From positions 21,776,572 through 21,840,571 of the forward strand of contig NC_133286.1 of assembly GCF_005239225.2 (NCBI RefSeq): a DNA stretch of 64,000 nucleotides, given 5' to 3'. This DNA is from Populus alba (Eukaryota; Streptophyta; Magnoliopsida; Malpighiales; Salicaceae). Each line of letters opens with the position of its first letter. Position 1 is the stretch's first letter. Positions 47,866 to 58,468 of the stretch are shown here, piece after piece. The notes under the pieces are model-generated. The model worked only from the letters and a program-made list of their open reading frames with translations. It did no database searches and had not been told where the DNA came from. The translations under genes were made by a program, and so were the position numbers.

Positions 47866-50684
47866 CAGAGTTACAACTGACACCAAAGCTTATGAATATT
47901 TCTTCTGGTCGTCTTGAGAATACGAATGGAAGATGTCAGCTTCGTTTATTTATCATAAATAAAAACAAACTACAGATCAGTATTTAAATATTGGACATTG
48001 TTATGTTTTAGTGTTAGAACTTTCACAATTACAATTATACCATCAACAACCTTTGATAAGGGAGATTTATCCGATGATATTTTTAGCAAAATAGAAAGTG
48101 AGGTTTGAGATTGAATTACATATTTTATTGTAAAATGAATTTAAAAATCTATAATTGCATGAAAACAGGCCATTCTTTTATAATAATAATTCTAACTTGG
48201 CTTCAAAAAACATTGAACATCAAATAAATAAAATTTATCATGAAAATCATATAGAAAAAACTCAAGATAGTTTTTGATGATAACGTTCTTGAAACAATTT
48301 ATAGCTGCTAGTTATCTATGAACAAAACCTAAAATATTCCAATTTTTTTCTTCAAAACTATGGTTTCTAAAAAATGAATTTTTATATCATTTAGGAGAAG
48401 TTATGTATATTTTTTATATATATAAAAATCAAGTCATATTTGAGAACAATCATATGGCATCTCCAGTGGTGTTTTTTCACAAATGGATGGAGATAAGGAT
48501 TTTATTGTTTGGTCATAGGATGACAAGTTGTGTAGTTTAAGGACTGGATTGGAATAATTCTCATAGTTCGGAGACTAACTTATAGCTATACCCAATAGCA
48601 AGATATTCCCATGATCCCATCTTTGGCCCAAGTTACGGTTAAAAAAGCATTCTTGTCCTTTATTTTATAGTAAATTTCGTCAAATCAATCTTTCCACTTC
48701 AAATTTTGTCAAACAAAACTCTGTATATTCAATTAAAAGCAATTTAAGCAACTTCATCTAAAAATTCTCATCGACCGAATTGCTATATAATATTATTGTG
48801 ATGATATAAGTGTGAGGACTGTCCTTAATGGAAGGGAAAAAAGTTGATTTGACCAAAATTTAGAGCAAATGGACGGATTTGATCAACTTTACAAAGTATA
48901 GGTATCACACATGAATTTTAGTTATTTTGCGGGGACACGTGACTGGCCAAGGAAACGAGTGTGGTGGTTTCTGGGACAACGAGATGGATGGCTTAGGAAG
49001 CGTGACCACCAGTGACATCTGTCATATAAAGCATCTGTGCTCACGTGAATCAGACGCGTGATTAATTCGACACGTGGCAGGGTTTGTTTGTTTTGGGCTG
49101 TAACTCATGTGCTGGATTTTTTTGTAGTGTGTCTGCCCCGAGTTTTACTTTAATGGGCCTTTTCAAGTATCTCCACATTTGGGCTTACTTTTATCTGTTT
49201 CATAATCTACTGGGCTCGGGCTTTAGCTCTCATATACTCTCTGCTGTTTCAGGACCAGAATTAAAACAGGAAGAACTCTTAAATCTCGACATATATATCG
49301 CGTGTTTTAGTATTATCATACGGTATTTTTAAAAAATATTTTTTATTTAAAAATATTAATATATTAAAATTATTGAAAAATACTAAAAAAAATATTAAGT
49401 TGAAATTTTTTAAGTAAAACAAAAGTTATCTTACTTTTAAATGCTGACACTCGTGTTGTTATTAATACACAAATATTTTTTAATCAAAATAATTTTTCTC
49501 CCAATTTTTAAAATATAAAGGACAAAAAACTATACTTAAGAGTGCGACAGTGACTTGTAAATCAATTTATTGTGTGACATGTGGTTAAAAGGTTTGCACA
49601 CATTTAATGCTCACACATTCTATCCCACTAGATCACATTAGCCCGGGGATGGTGATCTTGGATAAATTAACTAAAAAATTAAATAGTGTTTTAGTTGTTG
49701 ATAGGTCATGTGTTAATATTTATAATATATTGTATTTTCATAATAATAATTAAATAAAAATAGATTAATAATATGTTTGAATCAAATTAATTTTAAATAT
49801 ATTTTATATAAATATTATATTATCAAGTATATGGAATTGAATGAAAAAATTTACCAATAAATTTAAAATACAAAACAAGTAAATCGGTTGATTGAGTAAT
49901 GGTACGAAAAAAGATCAATTCGGCGAAGTTGAATAAAGAAGGTCTGTGTTAAAGATTTATTTTAAAGCTTATTATTAGATATATTTTTTAATTAGTTTAT
50001 TTTTTTAATTTCATTCTAAAAGTCTAATTTTATTTAATTTATATATTAAATTTATTCACAATTCTTTTATTGGAGGCACAAACATACACAAGACTGATGT
50101 ATGCCATGGAGCATAGATGGGGCCCTCCTGGTTAAACTTGTATTACTATTATAATGAACCGTGAAACACCTAACCAATCGATGATCACAGGGTCAAGTGC
50201 TAAAGCCTAAAGGTTAAAAGCTGCCCCTTGTTAATTTATTTATACAAAGGCTGCAGCCATATGATTGAGAGGCTATAGACAGTGGGGCAAGCAAGCTATA
50301 TATAAGAAAAAGAAAAAGAAAAAGAAAAAGAAAAAACATGGAGTGAAGAAGAAGACGGGTGCAGATATACATCATTAGTAACCTTAAAAAATATCAGATA
50401 GTTTAGTGATAAGAACTTAGAATCAATATATTTATTTTCTTTGTAATCTTAGGTTTGAGCCTTGTTGTTGTTATTATAATGATAACTAGAGACTTATATA
50501 ATCGTTAACTTTAAAATCTATGAAATTAGTTGAAATATACACAAGTTAGCCTGAATATTTATATTAATAATAAAAAAAAAATAGTAATGAAGAAGAAGAA
50601 GAAAAATAAAAATAAGGAAAAGGGGAGAGGGAATAAAGAGGAAAACCAGCACATGACATCTGTAGGATAAAAATGGTGTTTATC
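47866..50684. other. NCA1 upstream region and intergenic DNA
   Basis: Apart from the G-box cluster there is a copy of the AT-rich repeat at 49325-49430 and a (GAAAAA)n run at about 50305-50336. I recognise no gene. Confidence 0.55.
48936..49076. promoter_or_regulatory. cluster of three CACGTG G-boxes upstream of NCA1
   Basis: Perfect CACGTG palindromes at 48936-48941, 49042-49047 and 49071-49076, the last within ACACGTGGC, an ABRE-type G-box. They lie about 1.2-1.4 kb upstream of the NCA1 ATG, with no other gene between. Binding by bZIP (ABF/HY5) or bHLH factors is inference. Confidence 0.45.
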
Positions 50685-50931
50685 TGTTGGAACCTTAAGA
50701 ACAATTAATAAACCTCACAAGATTGATGAAAATGCTTGATGATTATTTGGAAATCAATGCTGCTTAAATACAGCTTCTTACAAACAGAAATTGAGAAAAA
50801 CTAGCTACTGTTAATACGTGGATTACATCACACATATTGTGGCTGGAGAAGTGGTCTTCTTTGACTGCCACAATCCCTAACAGATAGGGATAACTTTTAT
50901 TCTGCAAGACTCCTTCAAACATTTCCTAACA
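50685..50931 (-). repeat. 3' LTR of the copia element
   Basis: 247 bp, bounded by TTATC (TSD) on the left and the polypurine tract on the right. It matches 54882-55130 except for two 1-base indels. Confidence 0.97.
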
Positions 50932-50945
50932 TATCCTCCCTAAAC
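50932..50945 (-). promoter_or_regulatory. polypurine tract of the copia element
   Basis: The minus strand reads TTTAGGGAGGATA immediately before the 3' LTR, the plus-strand priming site for reverse transcription. Confidence 0.75.
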
Positions 50946-50965
50946 TGAGCATGCTTTGTGTATGC

Positions 50966-51188
50966 TCAGTTTAAATTCTTCTTCTCTTGTACTCCTAAGA
51001 GCATTCGAAGTTTTACAAAATCTTCGAGTTTGAGTGGTTTTGTCATGATGTCTGCTAGCTGCTCCTTAGTTCCACAGTAAATGAGCTCTACATCTCCCTT
51101 CTTGATAAGATCGCGAATGAAATGAAATTTTACGTTGATATGCTTTGTCCTCCCGTGAAATACTGGATTCTTGGATAATTTGATGGAT
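50966..51188 (-). pseudogene. C-terminal end of copia RNase H, frameshifted
   Basis: In a frame different from the main pol, it reads KNPVFHGRTKHINVKFHFIR and EQLADIMTKPLKLEDFVKLR, the usual copia RNase H C-terminus. A one-base insertion near 51189-51194 separates it from pol. Confidence 0.88.
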
Positions 51189-54100
51189 GAAACTATTATC
51201 GCAGAACACCGTAACACATTTGCAAAGATCTTCTTCAATGCTGTTTAAAACTTCCCTCATCCAGATACTTTGGCATGCACAAGCTGTGGCTGCTACATAT
51301 TCTGCCTCGGTAGTTGATAGAGTAACTATCGGTTGCTTTTTAGAGCTCCATGCTACCGCACCATCTCCCATCATGAATACATATCCGGATGTACTTTTTC
51401 CTCCATCTAGGTCACCCGCAAAGTCACTATCCGTATATCCTTTAAGAGTGTTATCCGAGCTTCTTTTGTAGAAAATACCAAAATTCATTGTCCCCTTCAA
51501 ATACCTGAGTATTCTTTTTGCGGCTAGTAAGTGTCCTTCCTTCGGTACAGCCATGAATCTGCTTAAAAAACTTACCGCATACATTATATCAGGTCGAGTT
51601 GTTGTGATGTATATAAGGCTGCCAATCAATTGTTTGTATTCGGTGCTGTCAATTTCTTCTCCTTTCTCTTGAGATGATAGCTTAGTTCCTGGAACCATTG
51701 GATTGTTAACTGCATTGCAGCTGCTCATTCCGAACCTTGCAAGTATTTCACTTGCATATTTCCCTTGACATAAGAAGATCCCAGCCTCTGTCTGATGTAT
51801 CTCAACACCCAAAAAATACTTCATTCTCCCTAGATCAGTCATATCAAATTCTGATTGCATGGAAGCCTTAAATTCTGCACACAACTTCAAGTCATTTCCG
51901 GTAAATATTAAATCATCCACATAAAGGCTTACCACCAAAAATCTTCCTCCTTCCTTTTTCATGAACAAAGTATGTTCATAGCTGCATTTTTCGAAACCTT
52001 CACCAGCAAAGTAGTCCTCTAGCCGGCTGTACCAAGCTCTAGGGGCTTGTTTCAGTCCATATAATGCCTTCTTTAGTTGATATACCTTCTGCTCCTCTCC
52101 CTTTCGAATGTATCCGTCAGGTTGTTCAATATAAACAACCTCCTTCAGTTCTCCGTGAAGAAATGCGCTTTTTACATCCAGCTGGAATACTTCCCAACCT
52201 CGCAGCGCAGCAAGAGATAGTAGCATTCTGATAGTGTCCCATCTAGCGACTGGCGAAAATACTTCGCTATAGTCTATTCCTTGTCTTTGTGCATAGCCCT
52301 TCACAACCAGTCTCGCCTTGTGTTTATCGACTTCGCCTTTTTCATTCAACTTAGTTTTAAAAACCCACTTCACTCCGATCTTCTTCATCCCTTTAGGCAG
52401 CGCTACTAACTCCCATGTATTATTTTTTTCGATAGCTTGTATTTCGGCGTCCATGGCTTTTCTCCATTTGATGTCCTTCACCGCTTCATCATACTTCACT
52501 GGATCTTCTTCAGCAGCATAGAGCACCAAGTATTGCTCTTCTTCTTCTTGCTCTGCAAGATCTTCACCAGTTACATAATCCTGTAGATGTCTTGGAGGTA
52601 TGCTAATTCTCCTTGTCTGCTCCCTTCGATTTTCTTGAGAGGATGGGATAAAAGCTGGTCTCCTTGTTTCCTCGGTTTGTGCAGCAGTCTGTTCAGCAGT
52701 TTGTTCTCCTGGTATTTCCACTTCATCTCTGTCTGTTGTAATGCCATCTCCTTCTTCTTTGTCTGTTCCATTGAAAGAATCTGTATCATCCCATGTTAAT
52801 TCTTCATCATTTGTCCTCCCCCAGTTCCATGTCTCCTCCTCAGCAAAAATTACATCTCTACTGGTAACAATCTTCTTGCTCTCGGGATCATAAAGCCTAT
52901 AGGCTTTGGATTCTTCACTGACTCCCAAGAATACACATTTATAGCTTTTATCTTCTAGCTTGATCCTCTTCTCATTTGGTACATGCACATATGTAACACA
53001 TCCAAAAATCCTGAAATGTGCTACATTTGGTTTGTTTCCAGTCCAGCATTCTTCTGGGGTTTTATTTGTAACTGCTGCAGTAGGGCTTCGATTGATGATG
53101 TGCACAGACCAAGTTGCTGCTTCTGCCCAGAAACTCCTTGGCATTCTTCCTTCCACAAGCAAACAACGAACCATGTTCATGAGAGTTCGGTTCTTACGTT
53201 CAGCAACTCCGTTTTGCTGAGGAGTGTATGATGTGCTGAGCTGCCTTTTTATTCCCTGAGTGCTCTTGTTACTCATGGTGGTTGGAGTGATTGGTCCACA
53301 AAGATCACTGTGAATGAGCTGCAATTTTTCTGATGCTCTCCAGTTAGCTTTCTTAGGCATTTCATCCCTGTGTTGCTTCCCTTTACTGCATACTTCACAT
53401 ACTTTGTTTGTTTCTTTAATTTTCGGCATCCCTTCAACCATTTGCTTGTGTTCCAAGCACTGGAGTCCCTTCTGATGTAGGTGACCAAAACGTCTATGCC
53501 ACAGTCCAGTGAGATCTTCTTGTGTTACTTGCAGACATGCATCGTTGTGTTGTTCAGCAAGCATAACAAACATTCGGTTTGTAGTCATGTGAGTGTGCAC
53601 AATCAGCCCCTTCACTGGATGAAAAATCTTGCAGGTTCCCTTCTGCATTACTACTTTCAACCCTTTCTCTAGTAGCTGCCCAACACTTAACAGATTGTTT
53701 GTTAAGTCTGGCACATAGAAGACATTACTTACAATCTGTGTTCTTCCTTGTACTTTCAGCTTCACGCTTCCTTGTCCCATAACTTGCATTCGGGCATTAT
53801 TTCCCAGCTTCACAGCGTGTGAAAAATTCTCATCCAAGCTAATAAACCACTTCTTGTTGCCTGTCATGTGATTGGAACATCCTGAGTCGATGAACCAAAC
53901 GTCTTCTCTGCTGGATCCCCCCATCTGCACATGAGCCATGAGGAGAAGCTCTTCTTCATCATCCAGTTCCACGTAATGTGCATTTCTTTCCCAGGTAGGA
54001 CATTCAAATTGAAGATGCCCTGGTTTATGGCATTTATAACATGTTGCCGTAGTTCTGCCAAATGTTTGTCTTCCTCTCCCTCTGCCTAGTCCTCTGAAAT

Positions 54101-54425
54101 GGACACCTCCTCTGCCCCTGTTGATTCTGCCTTCTCCAATTGAAGCATGCAGTGCTTGCTCCTCTTCTCGAGTTTTATCCAGCCTCTTGAACTTGGCTTC
54201 ATGCACGACAAGAGAACTTTGCAATTCATCAATTGTCATTGTGCTCACATCCTTGGATTCTTCTATCGAAACCACCACATAAGTAAACCTTTCTGTCAAG
54301 GTTCTAAGTACCTTTTCAACTACCTTTGTGTCTGGCATAGTCTCCCCATTACTCCTCATTTGGTTAGCTACTGAGGTCACTTTAGCAAAGTATTCGGTGA
54401 TGGACTCACTTTGCTTCATCTGCAA
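51066..54425 (-). CDS. copia gag-pol, large open frame (about 1119 codons), integrase core deleted
   Basis: From 54425 (an in-frame TTG; no ATG start is implied) to a stop at 51066. Visible in order: zinc knuckle CYKCHKPGHLQFECP; protease WFIDSGCSNHMTG; GAG-pre-integrase LWHRRFGHLHQKGL and CEVCSKGKQH; integrase start LIHSDLCGPITP (first Asp), which jumps directly to TQGIKRQLSTSYTPQQNGVA with the Glu of QNGVAERKNR. Relative to the family, about 70 residues including the second catalytic Asp are missing, without loss of frame. Reverse transcriptase follows, with DVKSAFLHGELKEVVYIEQP and YVDD, then RNase H with TDSDFAGDLDGGKSTSGYVF. The last part of RNase H is in another frame because of one extra base near 51190. 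Reverse transcription domains look intact; integration would need help in trans. Confidence 0.93.
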   Translation of the reverse strand: MQMKQSESITEYFAKVTSVANQMRSNGETMPDTKVVEKVLRTLTERFTYVVVSIEESKDVSTMTIDELQSSLVVHEAKFKRLDKTREEEQALHASIGEGRINRGRGGVHFRGLGRGRGRQTFGRTTATCYKCHKPGHLQFECPTWERNAHYVELDDEEELLLMAHVQMGGSSREDVWFIDSGCSNHMTGNKKWFISLDENFSHAVKLGNNARMQVMGQGSVKLKVQGRTQIVSNVFYVPDLTNNLLSVGQLLEKGLKVVMQKGTCKIFHPVKGLIVHTHMTTNRMFVMLAEQHNDACLQVTQEDLTGLWHRRFGHLHQKGLQCLEHKQMVEGMPKIKETNKVCEVCSKGKQHRDEMPKKANWRASEKLQLIHSDLCGPITPTTMSNKSTQGIKRQLSTSYTPQQNGVAERKNRTLMNMVRCLLVEGRMPRSFWAEAATWSVHIINRSPTAAVTNKTPEECWTGNKPNVAHFRIFGCVTYVHVPNEKRIKLEDKSYKCVFLGVSEESKAYRLYDPESKKIVTSRDVIFAEEETWNWGRTNDEELTWDDTDSFNGTDKEEGDGITTDRDEVEIPGEQTAEQTAAQTEETRRPAFIPSSQENRREQTRRISIPPRHLQDYVTGEDLAEQEEEEQYLVLYAAEEDPVKYDEAVKDIKWRKAMDAEIQAIEKNNTWELVALPKGMKKIGVKWVFKTKLNEKGEVDKHKARLVVKGYAQRQGIDYSEVFSPVARWDTIRMLLSLAALRGWEVFQLDVKSAFLHGELKEVVYIEQPDGYIRKGEEQKVYQLKKALYGLKQAPRAWYSRLEDYFAGEGFEKCSYEHTLFMKKEGGRFLVVSLYVDDLIFTGNDLKLCAEFKASMQSEFDMTDLGRMKYFLGVEIHQTEAGIFLCQGKYASEILARFGMSSCNAVNNPMVPGTKLSSQEKGEEIDSTEYKQLIGSLIYITTTRPDIMYAVSFLSRFMAVPKEGHLLAAKRILRYLKGTMNFGIFYKRSSDNTLKGYTDSDFAGDLDGGKSTSGYVFMMGDGAVAWSSKKQPIVTLSTTEAEYVAATACACQSIWMREVLNSIEEDLCKCVTVFCDNSFIHQIIQESSISREDKAYQRKISFHSRSYQEGRCRAHLLWN

Positions 54426-54802
54426 AATCTCAAAAGTCTCTTCTCAGTGTGTTGAGAAGAGATTTCTTCACTTTTTGCATTTCCTCCAAACTTGCTCTTC
54501 AAGGAATCCCACACGATCTTCGAAGTGCGCCTGTCTAAGATCTGTTCAAATGTAACCCTATCTATTGCTTGATATAGATAGTGTTTCACTTGATGATCTT
54601 TCATCTTTGCATCATCATGTTGTGCCTGCTGCGTGGTGCTCAATGCACTCCCAAGAATCGGCTCCTGAATACCGATTTCCACAAGACTCCATAGTCCTTT
54701 TGCTCGCAGCAAATTTTCCATCAACTCACTCCAATGATCATAGTGTTGACCATCGAAATGAGGGATCTTCGTCAGGCTCTTATCCTCACTCATTTTCTTC
54801 AC
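54416..54802 (-). CDS. copia gag N-terminal part, out of frame with pol
   Basis: Begins MKKMSEDKSLTKIPHFDGQH (ATG at 54800-54802), with NLLRAKGLWSLVE and WDSLKSKFGGNAK, the usual copia gag (UBN2-type) start. Two extra bases in short homopolymers (a run of five A and a run of four T, near 54430-54480) take it out of the pol frame, and it stops at 54416. These are either true mutations or assembly errors. Confidence 0.88.
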   Translation of the reverse strand: MKKMSEDKSLTKIPHFDGQHYDHWSELMENLLRAKGLWSLVEIGIQEPILGSALSTTQQAQHDDAKMKDHQVKHYLYQAIDRVTFEQILDRRTSKIVWDSLKSKFGGNAKSEEISSQHTEKRLLRFCR

Positions 54803-54868
54803 TCCTTGTTGTCGAGCTGCACCCTTTTATTGTGCTTAAGTCTATTACAGTCAGGTAACCCAGTAGGG

Positions 54869-54880
54869 GCTCTGATACCA
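54869..54880 (-). promoter_or_regulatory. primer-binding site, tRNA-iMet type
   Basis: The minus strand reads TGGTATCAGAGC, complementary to the 3' end of plant initiator methionine tRNA, one base inside the 5' LTR. Confidence 0.92.
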
Positions 54881-54881
54881 C

Positions 54882-55130
54882 TGTTGGAACCTTAAGAACA
54901 ATTAATAAACCTCACAAGATTGATGAAAATGCTTGATGATTATTTGGAAATCAATGCTGCTTAAATACAGCTTCTTACAAACAGAAATTGAGAAAAACTA
55001 GCTACTGTTAATACGTGGATTACATCAACACATATTGTGGCTGGAGAAGTGGTCTTCTTTGACTGCCACAATCCCTAACAGATAGGGATAACTTTTTATT
55101 CTGCAAGACTCCTTCAAACATTTCCTAACA
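54882..55130 (-). repeat. 5' LTR of the copia element
   Basis: 249 bp, followed by the TSD TTATC at 55131-55135. Relative to the other LTR it has one extra A in ATCAACACA and one extra T in ACTTTTTATT. Confidence 0.97.
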
Positions 55131-55135
55131 TTATC

Positions 55136-56811
55136 CCCCCCCCCCTCTCCAGCAAAAGAGAGATGATTACTTGTATTTTAAGTATATGATTCACTTTTCT
55201 CGTCACACTCTAAAATAAACTAAAATTAATATGCGGGGGAGCTAATGCTTGCTACTGTGTTAAAATTACTTTTTATTTAAAAAATATTACATTAATAATT
55301 TTTTTAAAAAAGTATTTCCATACCACATACATTTACACTTGGCTAGGTTTTCTATTTTTTGTTTTTTTTTTTTAAATTTCATTTGTCATGGAATTAAGAA
55401 ACAAAAATTGACCTTTGCAATCCCAACTTGTACTGATTAATTGTATATTATATATATCCATTGATATTCTGCTAGAATCCATGTATGCATGCATGCATGC
55501 ATGCATCATGTATATGTAGTGAACTAGACAAAAGAGATGCTTTAAAACAGTTATAAACTAGCTGGCACAATTGTTCCCCTCGTGAACTACATTGAGCTAG
55601 AAAATAATTGCGATTACACGGATCTAAACTATGTGATCAATTAATTAATATGTAGGTTGCGTAGTTTGTTAGGATCTACTAAACTTAATTAAATAATATG
55701 ATAAAAAATAAACATAGCAGTAAATAAATCAAACAAAAAAATATAATTAATTATAAAATTAATCGCTAATATCATACTTAAAAAAAAAAAAAGCATGTTA
55801 AAAACTTACCATGCTCCACTATAAAACATTGTTTTACCACTTTAAAGATTTCATTAAGGCGTTTTTAATGCTACTGTAAATTAAAGGACATGCGATGACA
55901 CTGAAAAACCACATTATTTTTAATAATCAATCCAATAATTTTTTAAAAACTATATAAAATTATCATTACATCGTTAGAATCCACAATACAATTATATTTG
56001 GTGATTCACTATTTTAATTTGTTTCTTGATATATATAATTTTGGTTTTAATTGTATTTGGTCTCCATGCACCTATTCCATGCAATAATTTGTTAATTGTT
56101 GTTTTGAGATTGAAAAAAACAAGGATAACATCAAGAGATGGCATGTTTTATGTATTTTTTTGTTTTAAAAAGTCATGAATTCATTTTAAAAACTTTCTCA
56201 AAATGTGTTCCCGTAATCAAATACATTTCTTTTCTTTTCTTTATGTATTTGTTTTTTTTTTTTTTTTTTCTATTCTACCATACTAATCAATGCAAGTATA
56301 AAGATGTGTTGGGAAATCAATTACCGCCACCAAGACTACATCGGTTGCAAAATTGCAATTGTATGTGACAATTTTCTTGAAACAATATAATATATTTGTG
56401 TAAATCATCCATTCTGCCTCTCAATAATTGTTAGATGCATGATTTTGTTTCTTAATTATTTGTGTTGAAACCTAAGATTTATGGGTAATTTGGTTCTTGC
56501 TAAGACATTGCTGGCCTACCAAGCACCATATTGCCAATGAAGCTTCATGAGTTGGTTGGTTATGCATAAAAGCAAACAAATAACATTTATAATTAGATCA
56601 AAAGGTAAAATATAATTAATTATATCTATATATATTATACTAAAATGCATAGAAAAACTCAGAAAAGAGCGATCAAAGATGCTCTTACGCCTCTCACTGC
56701 AAGCTTCCTCCGGTGAAAAAGCTCCCTCCCTTGCATTTAGCCTACAAACGGGGTGGTGGGATATGCCACTCTTTTCATTCTCCTCCATTTTTCTTGCCAT
56801 CCCATCTTTCA
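55136..56811. other. AT-rich intergenic stretch
   Basis: No gene recognised. It contains a C-run right after the TSD, an (ATGC)n tract at 55485-55506 and AT-rich DNA. The promoter of the subtilase pseudogene would be at its right end. Confidence 0.55.
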
Positions 56812-58468
56812 TGGCTTCTCCTCTGCATCATCTCTTCTTCCTCTCTGCACTCTGCTTCTCATCATCAGCTCCACTGCATCAAATCATCTTCCTCAGGTAA
56901 TTTTATGTATCACGTATACTTCTCAAAACACCATTACCTTTTCTGTGTTTTCACAAAGAGATATAATCTATGTTCTTTGAGTCTTGACAGCATTATGTGG
57001 TTTATATGGGGAGTTCATCAAGTGGAGATGGAGGAGAAGCTCCTGAGATTGCAGAGGCAGATCATCTGCAGCTGTTGTCCTCCATTATACCAAGGTTACC
57101 GTACATCTCTCATCATCATAATCATCATTATATAGCCATGGTTTCAAGGCTTGATACTTGGAATTTTAATGTGCTTTTTGGCAGCCATGAGAGTGAAAGA
57201 ATATCGCTAATCCGCCATTACAGCCATGCTTTCAAGGGCTTCTCTGCCATGCTTACAGAGAATGAAGCCTCTGTATTAGCTGGTAATATTTTCTTGTTTT
57301 ATTTGACAGTCTGTCTTGTGTTTAGTTTAGAGCTTATGCATGTCTTTATGCTTCAAATAATAACAATATACAACTAGTAAGTTAAAAGAAAGAATAAATA
57401 AAAACAAAACCCTTTGATCCTAGAACATGTTTATGCTCTAAAAATAAAAAGCATAATTGCTTTGTATAAAAAAAAATAGTTGTGAATTTGACAAACTTGG
57501 ATTTTTTTTTTTCTTATTTCTTTTTTTGGCTTAAATTTCCAGCCGAATTTGCTTCTTTGCAAATATTGATTTCACTAGGAATTCACTTAGTATTTGGGTA
57601 GTTGGTTATTTAATTAGTTCTCAAGTCTTTTGTCAATTCAGGTTTTTTTTTTAATTTCTTGATTTTTATTGATTATGTGTGGATTTAGTTTGACCAAATA
57701 AATAATTAGTTAATTTATTGATTTATTTAAGTTTGGCATTATGAGTATGAAAAACAATTAAAATTAAAATTTAGTCTAAATTAAATTTGGATAATGAGTT
57801 ATCCGAGTTAACCTATCTTGTAGATTTCAATAACTATAATACAAGCATAATAAGCTAATTCAATTTAAAATTCTTAACATTAATTAACAAAAACTAAAAA
57901 GTGTTTACTCCAATAATTTTTTATATTTTGAAAATTAAATTTTGTAATTTTTTTTAGAATTATCCTGATTTTAAAATTTAAATAATATTTTTTTATTTAT
58001 TAACATAAATAGTTCTAAATTTATTTAATTAAATACATATACATATATATATATATATTTATATTTAAAAATATTTTTATCAATTTTATTTTTAAAAAAA
58101 ACCAACGTTTTCAAATTTTTTTACGACCAAGCGCGGGTCTATCTATTTGTTGAGCTGCAAGAGCGAATATAAAAACCAATTAGATTCTAAATTACTCGCT
58201 CCTTTAAAAAAAAAAAAAAAAAAATCAAAACATTTTTTTTTCTACCGGGCTTCAGGGAAGAAACTCCGAACGAGCTCTAAATACGGGTCCATGAGCACGT
58301 GCGACTCAACTTGTTCATCAACCCAAAAACCCTACCAAGCTGGCAAGCTTCACTAAACCCCTTACCCGCCATTAATCCACCACCCACCCGCTCTCCCTCT
58401 GTCCCTGTCCCTGTCCGTCTCCCTGAATCTCATCCTTGCTTCGAAGTTCCAACAAAAAAGTGGAAAAG

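Larger units (their letters stand above)
50685..55130 (-). mobile_element. complete Ty1/copia retrotransposon, young, integrase-deleted
   Basis: The left LTR (50685-50931, 247 bp) and right LTR (54882-55130, 249 bp) are identical except for two 1-base insertions in the right copy. Both begin TGTTGG and end CTAACA. Perfect 5-bp TSDs TTATC flank the element (50680-50684 and 55131-55135). The coding strand is minus, so the right LTR is the 5' LTR. A primer-binding site matching the initiator tRNA-Met 3' end adjoins it, and a purine-rich tract (AGGGAGGATA) adjoins the 3' LTR. Domains in order: gag, zinc knuckle, protease, GAG-pre-integrase, integrase (core deleted), reverse transcriptase, RNase H. 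Total 4446 bp, short for this type because of the deletion. Confidence 0.97.

Noticed and set aside
51187..53672. Several plus-strand frames in the copia region
   Set aside because: They are shadows of the long minus-strand gag-pol frame.
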